NCBI RefSeq assembly: GCF_039521975.1
Contig: NZ_BAAACZ010000009.1
Coordinates: forward strand, 62,001 to 126,000
Direction: 5' to 3'
Length of the DNA stretch: 64,000 nt
Origin: Alkalibacillus silvisoli
Lineage (GTDB): Bacteria; Bacillota; Bacilli; Bacillales; Alkalibacillaceae
In this document: positions 17,994-26,468 of the stretch, in pieces
Position numbering within the stretch: the stretch's first letter is position 1
Layout: each line of letters opens with the position of its first letter
Translations under genes and position numbers: made by a program
Notes under the pieces: generated by a model
What the model saw: only the letters and a program-made list of their open reading frames with translations
What the model was told of the DNA's origin: nothing
Database searches by the model: none

Positions 17994-18944
17994 ATGACGA
18001 TTAAACGTAAGAAAGTATCTGTAATTGGTGCAGGCTTTACAGGTGCGACAACTGCACTTATGACCGCCCAAAAGGAACTGGCTGATGTTGTGTTAGTGGA
18101 CATTCCTGACATGGAAGACCCAACTAAGGGTAAGGCGTTAGACATGCTAGAAGCTAGCCCAGTTCAGGGTTTTGATTCTAACATTGTAGGGACTTCAAAT
18201 TATGAAGATACTGCTTTGTCTGATGTTGTTGTGATTACGGCAGGTATTGCTAGAAAACCTGGTATGAGCCGTGATGATTTAGTTGCAACAAACTCTAATA
18301 TTATGAAACAAGTAACACAACAAGTGGTCAAATATTCTCCAGATTGTTTTATAATCGTTTTAACTAACCCAGTTGATGCCATGACATACTCTGTATTTAG
18401 AGAGTCAGGTTTGCCTAAAAATCGTGTTATTGGTCAATCTGGTGTGTTAGATACTGCACGTTTCCGTACGTTTGTAGCTCAAGAATTAAACGTATCAGTT
18501 AAAGATTTAACAGGATTTGTGCTTGGTGGTCATGGTGATGACATGGTACCAATGTTACGTTACTCATTTGCTGGTGGTATTCCACTTGAAAAATTAATTT
18601 CCAAAGAGCGTCTTGATGCGATCGTTGAGCGTACACGTAAAGGTGGCGGTGAAATCGTTGGTTTATTAGGGAATGGTTCAGCATACTATGCACCTGCAGC
18701 TTCGGTTACTGAAATGGTTGAAGCGATTCTAAAAGATCAACGCCGTATTTTACCATCGATTGCTTATTTAGAAGGTGAATATGGATACCATGATATGTAT
18801 TTAGGTGTACCAACCATATTAGGTGGTAATGGAATCGAAGAAGTACTTGAGCTTGATTTAACTGAAGAGGAAAAATCACAGTTAGACAAGTCAGCTGATT
18901 CTGTTAAAAATGTTATGGAAGTTTTAGCTAAAAATGAAAATTAA
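17994..18944 (+). CDS. mdh: Malate dehydrogenase Mdh
   Basis: Mdh interconverts malate and oxaloacetate with NAD, closing the cycle for CitZ. I chose ATG 17994 behind GGAGGAG, giving 316 residues. The Rossmann loop GAGFTGATTA is near residues 12-21 and the acidic NAD-selecting residue in VLVDIPD near 40. The substrate loop ITAGIARKPGMSRDDL is near 80-95, and the catalytic His lies in VLGGHGDDMVP near 178. This is the LDH-like MDH type of bacilli. A strong terminator follows at once. Confidence 0.97.
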   Translation: MTIKRKKVSVIGAGFTGATTALMTAQKELADVVLVDIPDMEDPTKGKALDMLEASPVQGFDSNIVGTSNYEDTALSDVVVITAGIARKPGMSRDDLVATNSNIMKQVTQQVVKYSPDCFIIVLTNPVDAMTYSVFRESGLPKNRVIGQSGVLDTARFRTFVAQELNVSVKDLTGFVLGGHGDDMVPMLRYSFAGGIPLEKLISKERLDAIVERTRKGGGEIVGLLGNGSAYYAPAASVTEMVEAILKDQRRILPSIAYLEGEYGYHDMYLGVPTILGGNGIEEVLELDLTEEEKSQLDKSADSVKNVMEVLAKNEN

Positions 18945-18946
18945 TG

Positions 18947-18977
18947 AAAAAGACTCGAGATTCTCTCGAGTCTTTTT
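18947..18977 (+). terminator. citZ-icd-mdh terminator
   Basis: AAAAAGACTCGAG (18947-18959) pairs perfectly with CTCGAGTCTTTTT (18965-18977). It closes the TCA-cycle cluster and marks the left edge of the accessory pocket. Confidence 0.93.
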
Positions 18978-19016
18978 ACATCTTATTTAGATAATTTATG
19001 GTTAGTTTTCACTTTT

Positions 19017-19293
19017 GGCTCTAAAATATTTGTTGGGGTAGCTGAACAATTATTTACTGAAAAGGTTGCCGATTATCATTGGCAAAAAGTTAAACACAAC
19101 CGATTAATCGGCCCACGATGGTCTGGTATCGTAATCGTTGCTAACAATGTCATCAGTCATTCTGTCGTAAGCAATTTGATGGATCGAATGCGCCGAAAAG
19201 TCTTATTACATCATAAGTATAAACATGTACAAGGACAAATGGCATAAATAAGGAGTGCTCTTAGATGAGCATCTCAACATTGACTTAAAAGCC
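19017..19293 (+). mobile_element. Defective ISL3-family insertion element, copy 2 (MITE-like)
   Basis: The left end GGCTCTAAAATATTTGTTGG (from 19017) matches copy 1 at 9400. The right end, read on the minus strand as GGCTTTTAAGTCAATGTTGA, resembles that of copy 1. The 40 bases after the transposase stop (CATAAATAAGGAGTGCTCTTA...) are also shared. At 277 bp with both ends it is a MITE-like deletion derivative. CACTTTT occurs at 19010-19016 and again at 19293-19299, overlapping the last IS base, and may be the target duplication. The G+C-rich segment of copy 1 is absent. Confidence 0.72.
19041..19247 (+). pseudogene. ISL3-family transposase remnant, copy 2
   Basis: One open frame without a start codon runs from the left end to TAA at 19245-19247. 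It reads TEKVADYHWQKVKHNRL, from the end of the N-terminal zinc ribbon, then about 30 residues of degraded core. It ends in MRRKVLLHHKYKHVQGQMA, the transposase C-terminus. Comparison with copy 1 (TEKVHDHRWQK and KVLLHHKYKHVQGHMA) shows that both have lost the centre of the gene between nearly the same regions. Confidence 0.72.
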
Positions 19294-19313
19294 ACTTTTA
19301 GTGATCTGTTTAG

Positions 19314-19481
19314 TTAATATAGAAGGCGTCCGCATAAACAGTGTCTTCTTCTATGGTGTCTAACGAATGGAAAAAAATCAAAACATATAGGTTTAGGTTT
19401 ACATACATATTCTACTTGATGCGTGCATCTACATTTGCAACAATCTTTAGTTTTGTGATGAAATTCATGATCGTATCCCAT
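19314..19481 (-). CDS. Small Cys/His-rich protein, probable spore coat component
   Basis: This 55-residue ORF starts at ATG 19481, behind the excellent ribosome-binding site AAAAGGAGGGA, and stops at 19314-19316. The protein contains eight Cys and eight His, including CCKCRC near 14-19, a cluster RHHRRRHCLC near 41-50, and an FDFFPF stretch between. Such compositions are typical of insoluble, cross-linked coat or crust proteins of Bacillus spores. A sigma-K-type promoter lies upstream, which would put expression in the late mother cell. I do not recognise a named family. It could also be a small metal-binding protein. Confidence 0.68.
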   Translation of the reverse strand: MGYDHEFHHKTKDCCKCRCTHQVEYVCKPKPICFDFFPFVRHHRRRHCLCGRLLY

Positions 19482-19551
19482 ATCCTCTCCCTCCTTTTAC
19501 CCCTTTAATATATTTTATAGTTTTACAATAGATTGATTTATATCAAGTGTC

Positions 19552-19579
19552 TATTTTATGAAATATTTTCTTATTATGT
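19552..19579 (-). promoter_or_regulatory. Sigma-K-type promoter of the Cys/His-rich gene
   Basis: On the minus strand AC (19579-19578) is followed after exactly 17 bases by CATAAAATA (19560-19552). That fits the sigma-K pattern AC-N16/17-CATANNNTA completely. It lies about 70 bp before the ATG at 19481. Confidence 0.55.
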
Positions 19580-19633
19580 TTTGTGCTTTTATCATCATAC
19601 TAAATGGTAAATGAAGTGGAAGGTGGTCAATTC

Positions 19634-19891
19634 ATGTATTTCGAGCAGAACCATAATTTTGAGCCAGGCAATATTGTGTATGTATTATACCGCAATCCTC
19701 ATGCTCAGGATGTTGCACAAGTACAAGAGGCTGCAGTAGTTGAGGACCCCGAGAATTCAGAAAAGCTGTGCCTATTTATGTATGACACATACTACCCAAT
19801 AGATGAGGAACTTGCTATTTTTCCGACAGAAGTTGAAGCTATGCGCGCTTACAATTACCATTTTGGTGAAGATGGTAATTTGTATGGTTAA
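19634..19891 (+). CDS. splA: SplA-family regulator (spore photoproduct lyase operon)
   Basis: SplA is a small TRAP-like negative regulator of the splAB operon in B. subtilis. I chose ATG 19634 behind GGAAGGTGG, giving 85 residues. The GNIVYVLYRNPHAQDVAQVQ block near 12-30 and the FMYDTYYPIDEELAIF block near 48-63 match the family as I remember it. The reading frame is intact, but its usual partner splB, which overlaps its last codons, is destroyed. SplA may therefore be an orphan on the way to loss. Confidence 0.82.
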   Translation: MYFEQNHNFEPGNIVYVLYRNPHAQDVAQVQEAAVVEDPENSEKLCLFMYDTYYPIDEELAIFPTEVEAMRAYNYHFGEDGNLYG

Positions 19892-20149
19892 GCCTTTTTT
19901 TCAGAACTAGTGTACGTTGAACCCAAAGTACTTGAATATCCATTGGGTAAGCAATTAATAGACACAATCCAACAAAATTACCTAATGACGAAACTAGAAT
20001 TAGATGAAGCAAAACGTAAAAAGAAGTTTGGTAAATACGGTATAAGTAAATACGTTTATCAAGATGAAGAACAGGAAGAAATGAAAAATATGATGCAAGA
20101 ATATTTAAAACGTCATTTTCCTACAGCTAAGTTTGAATATTTTACTTAA
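19884..20149 (+). pseudogene. splB: Spore photoproduct lyase remnant (internal deletion plus frameshift)
   Basis: SplB is a radical-SAM enzyme that repairs spore photoproduct at germination, normally about 340 residues. Here only the two ends survive. The N-terminal ELVYVEPKVLEYPLGKQL is joined in frame to the C-terminal TKLELDEAKRKKKFGKYGISKYVY...FPTAKFEYFT. The roughly 260 codons between, including the Cys triad of the Fe-S cluster, are missing. In addition the proper ATG (19884, overlapping splA) is out of frame, because the T-run at 19895-19901 has seven instead of eight T. A GTG at 19910 could still give a 79-residue peptide, surely without lyase activity. Confidence 0.87.
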
Positions 20150-20169
20150 TAGTTAGAGTGTAGTGACAA

Positions 20170-20214
20170 CCTCAGTTAGCGGATTAATTTAAGCGCTAAC
20201 TGAGGGTTTTATTT
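20170..20214 (+). terminator. Terminator of the splA-splB remnant unit
   Basis: CCTCAGTTAGCG (20170-20181) pairs perfectly with CGCTAACTGAGG (20194-20205), followed by GTTTTATTT. The intact terminator shows that the 3' boundary of the operon was not touched by the splB deletion. Confidence 0.9.
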
Positions 20215-20488
20215 ATAAGTGAACTTAAGAGTGGAATGACAAACGGTTTTTTAAATAAATTGAATTGGACTACGAACTAATACATATCTATGAGATTATA
20301 GTAAATCACCGCTTAAATTGAAACGATCATTAGGAAGGTACATTCACGGTTGAGGGCGAATAATATTATATGAAGTTTTATATTTAATGTAAGCAAATTT
20401 CTTTTAATTGTTTACTTTGATTATATATTATGAAAGTATACTCTTACGTAATTCTCACTGATTGAATAAGTTATAGGGGTTGTTCTAT
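20215..20488. other. A+T-rich intergenic region before phoP
   Basis: No ORF with a ribosome-binding site is seen. The right half is very A+T-rich and should carry the phoPR promoter. TTTACT at 20411-20416 and TATACT at 20437-20442 are the best hexamers but are 20 bp apart, so I do not call them a promoter. Confidence 0.4.
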
Positions 20489-21175
20489 GTGTCGATCAAA
20501 GTTCTAATTGTTGATGATGAAGAATCTATTACGACTTTAATCAAACACCATTTAGACCAAGCGGGTTTTGAATCGATTGTTGTTTATGATGGTGAAACGG
20601 CTATAAATAAATTACATAGTGAAAAGTTTGACCTAGTCGTGCTTGATTTAATGCTACCTAAAATTAGCGGAGTCGAGGTTTGTAAACAAATGCGCAATCT
20701 AGAGGATGAAACACCTGTTATTATGTTAACAGCTAAAGCTACAGAAGATGACAAAATTACAGGGCTCAATGTTGGAGCAGATGATTATTTAACTAAACCA
20801 TTTAGCCCTAAAGAGTTGGTCGCACGAATTTATGCTGTTTTAAGAAGGTTTAAACAAACAAAAAGGGAAGATCAAAATAGTATAATAATTAAAGATATTG
20901 AAATTTTTGAAGATCGATATGAAGTGTATAAGAATGGTGGCCCTGTTAGTTTTACACGAAAAGAATTTGAGTTGTTGTTGTATTTAGCGAAACAAATTGG
21001 TAAGCCTGTTAAACGAGAACTTTTACTTAAAGATATTTGGGACTTTGAGTATGTTGGTGATACACGTATCGTAGATGTTCATATCAGTCATCTTCGTGAA
21101 AAACTAGAAGATACACCAAAAAAACCAACCCTGATTAAAACTGTAAGAGGTGTTGGTTACAAAATTGAGGGATGA
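20489..21175 (+). CDS. phoP: OmpR-type response regulator PhoP
   Basis: PhoP is the DNA-binding regulator of the phosphate-starvation response. From GTG 20489 (behind TAGGGG) the product has 228 residues. The receiver domain starts KVLIVDDEES, with phospho-acceptor Asp53 in VVLDLML, the switch Thr in MLTAKA near 80 and Lys in TKPFSP near 102. The C-terminal winged helix carries TRKEFELLLYL near 154 and the recognition helix DTRIVDVHISHLREKL near 195. Position after mdh and before phoR and polA matches B. subtilis. The stop overlaps phoR by 4 bp. Confidence 0.93.
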   Translation: MSIKVLIVDDEESITTLIKHHLDQAGFESIVVYDGETAINKLHSEKFDLVVLDLMLPKISGVEVCKQMRNLEDETPVIMLTAKATEDDKITGLNVGADDYLTKPFSPKELVARIYAVLRRFKQTKREDQNSIIIKDIEIFEDRYEVYKNGGPVSFTRKEFELLLYLAKQIGKPVKRELLLKDIWDFEYVGDTRIVDVHISHLREKLEDTPKKPTLIKTVRGVGYKIEG

Positions 21176-22881
21176 AATTGAAAAATATTATTGAAAAAAG
21201 AACGGTTATTTTATATATCATTTTGAGTATATTATTTATCGTTGTGATTGGTGCGATTTTTAACCAAATTGCAAGGCATTATGTCATGAATTCATATGAA
21301 GATCAGTTGTTATCAGAAGGTGAGTACATTTCACAACAACTTGAGACGACTTCAGTTGAACATCTACAAAATGAAATGCGTTATTACCATAACCAATTTA
21401 ACGTTGATTTATTTTACGAATCGGAAGTGGGAGAACAACTACTCCATACATTTGATTCAGCTGAAATCAATGTATTACAACAACTAAGAACTACTGGCGC
21501 TTATGTAGGTGAGGTTGTTTTAATAGATAACCGTCTAATGACAACTTATCAATTAAACGAAGGGGAATATATTACTGTCGCAACAGAAACATTGCCATTA
21601 CCAGACCTTAGTGCGACTATATGGTGGAGTGTGTTTTTCTTCTCATTATTTGCAACAGTATTGCTTTGGAGGTTTGGAAACAGATTGTATGATAGTTATG
21701 TTAAGCCAGTAATGAAAGCAACAGAAACAACCAAAGAATTAGTGGATGGTAATTATCAAGCACGGATCCATGATGCGCCATATGGAATTGCTTCAAGCTT
21801 AAGTCATTCGATTAATCGATTAGGTCGTTATTTAGAGTACATTTCAACGAAGTATGAAAATCAAAACAGTCGACTAAAGACGGTTGTTAACAATATGGAA
21901 AGTGGTGTTCTATTAATAAATGAAAAAGGAGTTACAAGGCTAGTCAATGAATCTTTCTTACAACAATTTTCAATTGGTGACTCTCCATTTATCGGTGAAA
22001 TATATTATGAAGTTATTAATCAGGAAGATTTAAATGAAGCTATCCAACAATCTGTATTTACAGAAACGAAACAACAAAAAACTATTGAATTAATAGACGG
22101 ACGGTTTGTTGAGGTGTATTTAGCACCAATTAAAGGGCAAGATGGACAATGGAAAGGCGTAGTTATTGTTTCACATGAAATTACAGAAATTAAACGCTTA
22201 GAACGTGTGAGAAAAGACTTCGTTGCTAATGTATCACATGAATTAAGAACTCCAATCACGTCTATTCAAGGGTTTGCTGAGACGATTTTAGATGACGATC
22301 AAATAGACGAAGAAAAGCAAAAGCAATTCTTGAAGATTATTAAAAAGGAAAGTAAGCGCCTTAATATTCTCGTTCAAGATTTATTAGATTTATCAGTGTT
22401 AGAAAAAGAAGGTTATTCACTAAATCGTTCACTCTTTTCTGCTTCTAAATTAGCTAATGATATAAAAGTCATTGTAGAAGAACCAGCTAAGGAAAAGTCA
22501 CTGAATTTAACACTTGATATTGAAGATGATTTAGAGGTAAGTGCTGATTACTACCGTTTATATCAATTAGCCTTAAATTTAATTACTAATTCAATTCAGT
22601 ATACAAATGAAGGTGGCAATATCCGCTTGGCCATTAAACGTCAAGAAGATGAAATGGTTTTAGAAGTGAGTGATACTGGAATCGGAATAGCTGAAAAATT
22701 CCAGGCAAGAATTTTTGAACGTTTTTATCGTGTAGATAAGGCAAGAAGTCGCCATTCAGGTGGTACCGGTTTAGGATTATCTATTGTTAAACATATTGTA
22801 GAGGCTCATGGTGGCTATATCGAAATTAATAGTCAAGAAGGAGAAGGAACGACGATTCAAGTTCACATTCCACAAAAATAA
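21172..22881 (+). CDS. phoR: Sensor histidine kinase PhoR
   Basis: PhoR is the membrane kinase for PhoP. The 569-residue protein has a first membrane segment at about 11-33 and an extracytoplasmic domain to about 145. A second segment (WWSVFFFSLFATVLLW) is near 146-165, then HAMP, and a PAS domain near 230-340. The HisKA block NVSHELRTPITS carries the phospho-His near 355. The ATPase shows N (NLITNSIQY), G1 (DTGIGIAEKF) and G2 (GGTGLGLSIV) boxes. ATG overlaps the phoP stop, which implies translational coupling. Confidence 0.93.
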   Translation: MKLKNIIEKRTVILYIILSILFIVVIGAIFNQIARHYVMNSYEDQLLSEGEYISQQLETTSVEHLQNEMRYYHNQFNVDLFYESEVGEQLLHTFDSAEINVLQQLRTTGAYVGEVVLIDNRLMTTYQLNEGEYITVATETLPLPDLSATIWWSVFFFSLFATVLLWRFGNRLYDSYVKPVMKATETTKELVDGNYQARIHDAPYGIASSLSHSINRLGRYLEYISTKYENQNSRLKTVVNNMESGVLLINEKGVTRLVNESFLQQFSIGDSPFIGEIYYEVINQEDLNEAIQQSVFTETKQQKTIELIDGRFVEVYLAPIKGQDGQWKGVVIVSHEITEIKRLERVRKDFVANVSHELRTPITSIQGFAETILDDDQIDEEKQKQFLKIIKKESKRLNILVQDLLDLSVLEKEGYSLNRSLFSASKLANDIKVIVEEPAKEKSLNLTLDIEDDLEVSADYYRLYQLALNLITNSIQYTNEGGNIRLAIKRQEDEMVLEVSDTGIGIAEKFQARIFERFYRVDKARSRHSGGTGLGLSIVKHIVEAHGGYIEINSQEGEGTTIQVHIPQK

Positions 22882-22933
22882 TTTGCTAAATTTGTTATAA
22901 TAAAGTTAACAGTATATGAAGAGGTGTTTTAAC

Positions 22934-25558
22934 GTGTCAAAAGAGTTAGTTCTAATTGATGGTAACAGCATTTTATATCGTTCGTTCTTTGCTTTACCTT
23001 TATTAAGCAATGACCAAGGTGTTCATACGAATGCGGTTTTCGGCTTCACTAGAATGTTATTGAAAGTTTTAGAAGACCATGACCCTTCTCACATTTTAGT
23101 TGCATTCGATGCTGGGAAAACGACATTTAGGCATGAAACTTATAAGGAGTATAAAGGCGGGAGACAAAAAACACCTCCTGAATTATCAGAGCAATTTCCG
23201 ATTGTGCGTGAAATTTTAGATGCATTTGGAGTTAAATATTACGAATTAGACCAGTATGAAGCAGATGATATTATCGGTACAGTTGTGAAGGAGGCTGATC
23301 AAAATAAACAGTCGACAACAGTGTACTCAGGGGATAAAGATTTATTACAATTAGCATCTGATCATACTACAGTCTCTTTAACGAGAAAAGGAATTACAGA
23401 AATAGATCATTTCACCACTACAACTATAGAAGAGAAGATGGGGATTACTAAAGAGCAGATCATTGACCTTAAAGCGTTAATGGGGGATAAATCGGATAAT
23501 ATCCCTGGCGTTTCAGGTGTCGGTGAAAAAACAGCTATTAAGCTTTTAAAACAGTTTAATTCATTAGAAAATATATATGAAAATATTGATGACGTCAGTG
23601 GTAAGAAGTTAAAAGAGAATTTAATGAATAATAAAGATGAAGCCTTCATGAGTAGAGAACTCGTAACGATTAATCAGAACTCTCCAATTGAACTAACGCT
23701 TAATGACTTATTATATGAAGGGTATCAATCACGTGAATTAGTGACTGCTTTCAAATCTTATGGCTTTCAATCGTTAATGGGACAAGTTAAAGGTGAAGAA
23801 TTTAAAGAAGACTATGAAGAGATTGATTATGAAGTACTGGATTATTTTGATTCATCTATAGTCGATGATAATGGAAACATGTTATTTGTTGAAATGTTAG
23901 ATGATAACTATCATGAAGCGGATATGATCGGATTTAGTTTAGTTAATAATAAAGGTCACTATTTCTTGCCAACTGGTCTAATAAATGACGACTCATTTAA
24001 ACAATGGTTGAGAGATCAGTCAAGTTCTAAAATTGTATTTAATAAAAAACAATTACAAGTGGCGATGAAGTGGCGTGGTATTCAAATTGAAGGTATTGAA
24101 TTTGACCTTCAACTTGCTGCTTATATTGTTAATCCTCAAAGCCATGATGGTGACATGACTTCTATTGCTCATAGTTATGGGTTAACTGAAGTGTCATATG
24201 ATGAAGAAATCTATGGTAAAGGTGCAAAACGTCAAATACCTAATGAGGAAACTTATCAAGAGCACATTGTTAGAAAAGGACTTGTTGGTCTTAAACTATA
24301 TCCATTATTAATGGGTGAATTAAAAACAAACGAACAACAAGCGTTATATTATGACTTAGAAATGCCGTTATCATCTGTATTAGCTGATATGGAATATACA
24401 GGTGTAAAGTTAGACCTTGGTCGTTTAAATGAAATGAACAAAGACTTAGGTGAACGTTTGAATGATATTGAGGCTCATATTCATCAATTAGCAGGTGAAG
24501 AATTTAACATTAATTCACCTAAACAACTTGGGAAAGTATTGTTTGAAGACTTAGAGCTACCAGTAATTAAAAAAACAAAAACAGGATATTCGACCTCAGC
24601 TGATGTACTTGAGAAATTACAACATGAACATGAAATTGTTGAAGAAATCTTAAACTATAGACAGTTAGCGAAACTCCAATCAACCTATTTGGAAGGACTT
24701 TTAAAAGTAGTCCATCATGATACAGATAAAATTCATACACGATTTAACCAAGTATTAACACAAACTGGTCGATTAAGTTCAATAGAACCGAACTTACAAA
24801 ATATCCCGATTAGATTAGAAGAAGGACGCCGTATAAGGCAAGCTTTTGTCCCATCAGAATCCGATTCAGTTATTTTAGCCGCTGACTATTCGCAGATTGA
24901 ATTGCGTGTATTAGCTCATATTGCACAAGATGAAAAGTTAGTTGAAGCATTTAATAACGGAAAGGACATTCATTCGCAAACGGCTATGGATGTATTTAAT
25001 GTTAAAGAAGATGAAATAACTGATTTGATGAGAAGGCAAGCAAAAGCTGTCAATTTCGGTATTGTGTATGGAATCAGTGATTATGGATTAAGTCAAAGTC
25101 TTGGGATCACACGAAAAGAGGCAGAACAATTTATTAATAAGTATCTTGAAAGTTATCCAGGGGTTAAATCATACATGGATGATATAGTAACCCAAGCAAA
25201 GCGTGATGGTTTTATAGAGACGATTATGAAGCGCAGAAGATATTTACCTGATATAAATAGTCGTAACTTTAATCGTCGTAGTTTTGCAGAGCGAACAGCG
25301 ATGAATTCACCCATTCAAGGCAGTGCTGCTGATATTATTAAACAGGCAATGCTTGATGTAGTCGAGCAGCTGAAGAACCAAGACATTGAAGCTACGATGC
25401 TGCTACAAGTTCATGATGAGCTTATATTTGAAGTGAAGAAACAAGACGCCCAGAAGCTACAAATACTCATTAAAGAAGCAATGGAACAAACGATTGACTT
25501 ACAAGTACCTTTGGTCGTTGATAGCTCTTATGGCGATACTTGGTATGATGCGAAGTAA
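22934..25558 (+). CDS. polA: DNA polymerase I PolA
   Basis: PolA fills gaps and removes RNA primers. I chose GTG 22934 (MSKELVLIDGNS) behind GAAGAGGTG, giving 874 residues. The N-terminal 5'-3' exonuclease domain (about 1-290) has the acidic sites DGNS, FDAGKTTFR, YEADDIIGT and GDKSDNIPG. The middle 3'-5' exonuclease-like domain (about 300-470) lacks the usual DEDD residues, as in other bacilli, so proofreading is not expected. The polymerase domain has DYSQIELR near 651 and VHDELIFEV near 827. Confidence 0.97.
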   Translation: MSKELVLIDGNSILYRSFFALPLLSNDQGVHTNAVFGFTRMLLKVLEDHDPSHILVAFDAGKTTFRHETYKEYKGGRQKTPPELSEQFPIVREILDAFGVKYYELDQYEADDIIGTVVKEADQNKQSTTVYSGDKDLLQLASDHTTVSLTRKGITEIDHFTTTTIEEKMGITKEQIIDLKALMGDKSDNIPGVSGVGEKTAIKLLKQFNSLENIYENIDDVSGKKLKENLMNNKDEAFMSRELVTINQNSPIELTLNDLLYEGYQSRELVTAFKSYGFQSLMGQVKGEEFKEDYEEIDYEVLDYFDSSIVDDNGNMLFVEMLDDNYHEADMIGFSLVNNKGHYFLPTGLINDDSFKQWLRDQSSSKIVFNKKQLQVAMKWRGIQIEGIEFDLQLAAYIVNPQSHDGDMTSIAHSYGLTEVSYDEEIYGKGAKRQIPNEETYQEHIVRKGLVGLKLYPLLMGELKTNEQQALYYDLEMPLSSVLADMEYTGVKLDLGRLNEMNKDLGERLNDIEAHIHQLAGEEFNINSPKQLGKVLFEDLELPVIKKTKTGYSTSADVLEKLQHEHEIVEEILNYRQLAKLQSTYLEGLLKVVHHDTDKIHTRFNQVLTQTGRLSSIEPNLQNIPIRLEEGRRIRQAFVPSESDSVILAADYSQIELRVLAHIAQDEKLVEAFNNGKDIHSQTAMDVFNVKEDEITDLMRRQAKAVNFGIVYGISDYGLSQSLGITRKEAEQFINKYLESYPGVKSYMDDIVTQAKRDGFIETIMKRRRYLPDINSRNFNRRSFAERTAMNSPIQGSAADIIKQAMLDVVEQLKNQDIEATMLLQVHDELIFEVKKQDAQKLQILIKEAMEQTIDLQVPLVVDSSYGDTWYDAK

Positions 25559-25573
25559 AGAGGAGAACTAGAC

Positions 25574-26407
25574 ATGCCAGAATTACCAGAAGTTGAAACA
25601 GTAAGAAAAACATTAGAACCAATCATTACAGGATGCACGATTGAAGATGTTTATATTCACTATCCAGGGATTATTAAACAACCTGAAGACACAGAACAGT
25701 TTAAAGTTCAAATTAAAGGGCAACGATTCCAATCTATTAAAAGATTAGGGAAATTTTTGCTATTTTATTTAGAGGATGACGTTTTAATTTCACATTTGCG
25801 TATGGAAGGGAAGTACGGTGTTTTTGACAGTCATGAATCATTTGACCACCATACGCATGTTATTTTCAGATTGAATAATGGCAAAGAATTACGCTATAAA
25901 GATGTTCGCAAATTCGGAACGATGCACTTAAAGCCAATAGGTAATGAACTAGATACAGCCCCGCTTAACAAGCTAGGTCTAGAGCCATTTAGTGAAAACT
26001 TTTCACCTAATTATTTATTTGAACGATTACAAAAAACTTCACGCTTAATTAAGCCGACTTTACTTGACCAAACCATAGTGACGGGTTTAGGCAATATATA
26101 TGTTGATGAAGCTTTATTTAAAAGCCATATTCATCCAGAAAGAGTTGCTTCAAGTTTAACGTTTGAAGAGTGCACAAAGCTACAGAAGAAAACTGTTGAA
26201 GTGTTGAGTAGTGCAGTTGAAAAAGGGGGTACCTCAATTCGGTCATACCTTAATTCCTTAGGTGAAATTGGTATGTTTCAGTTAGAGTTAACGGTATATG
26301 ATCAAACAGGTGAACCATGTGTGACTTGTTTAACACCCATTGTTAAAACAAAAGTAGGAGGAAGAGGGACTCACTTTTGTCCAACATGTCAAATTATAGG
26401 CGATTAA
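25574..26407 (+). CDS. mutM: Formamidopyrimidine-DNA glycosylase MutM
   Basis: MutM (Fpg) excises 8-oxoguanine and ring-opened purines and cleaves the abasic strand. The 277-residue protein begins MPELPEVETV, where Pro2 (after Met removal) is the catalytic amine and Glu3 the acid. Lys in SIKRLGKFLLF near 60 and the helix-two-turn-helix DQTIVTGLGNIYVDEALF near 160-178 follow. The C-terminal zinc finger has CVTC...CPTC. It lies 15 bp after polA behind AGAGGAG, so polA-mutM-ytaF-coaE form an operon, as in B. subtilis. Confidence 0.96.
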   Translation: MPELPEVETVRKTLEPIITGCTIEDVYIHYPGIIKQPEDTEQFKVQIKGQRFQSIKRLGKFLLFYLEDDVLISHLRMEGKYGVFDSHESFDHHTHVIFRLNNGKELRYKDVRKFGTMHLKPIGNELDTAPLNKLGLEPFSENFSPNYLFERLQKTSRLIKPTLLDQTIVTGLGNIYVDEALFKSHIHPERVASSLTFEECTKLQKKTVEVLSSAVEKGGTSIRSYLNSLGEIGMFQLELTVYDQTGEPCVTCLTPIVKTKVGGRGTHFCPTCQIIGD

Positions 26408-26468
26408 ACACAGTATATTAGCTCTTTTCATAAGATAATTTGAACCCTTATGGAAGGAGCTTTTACTG

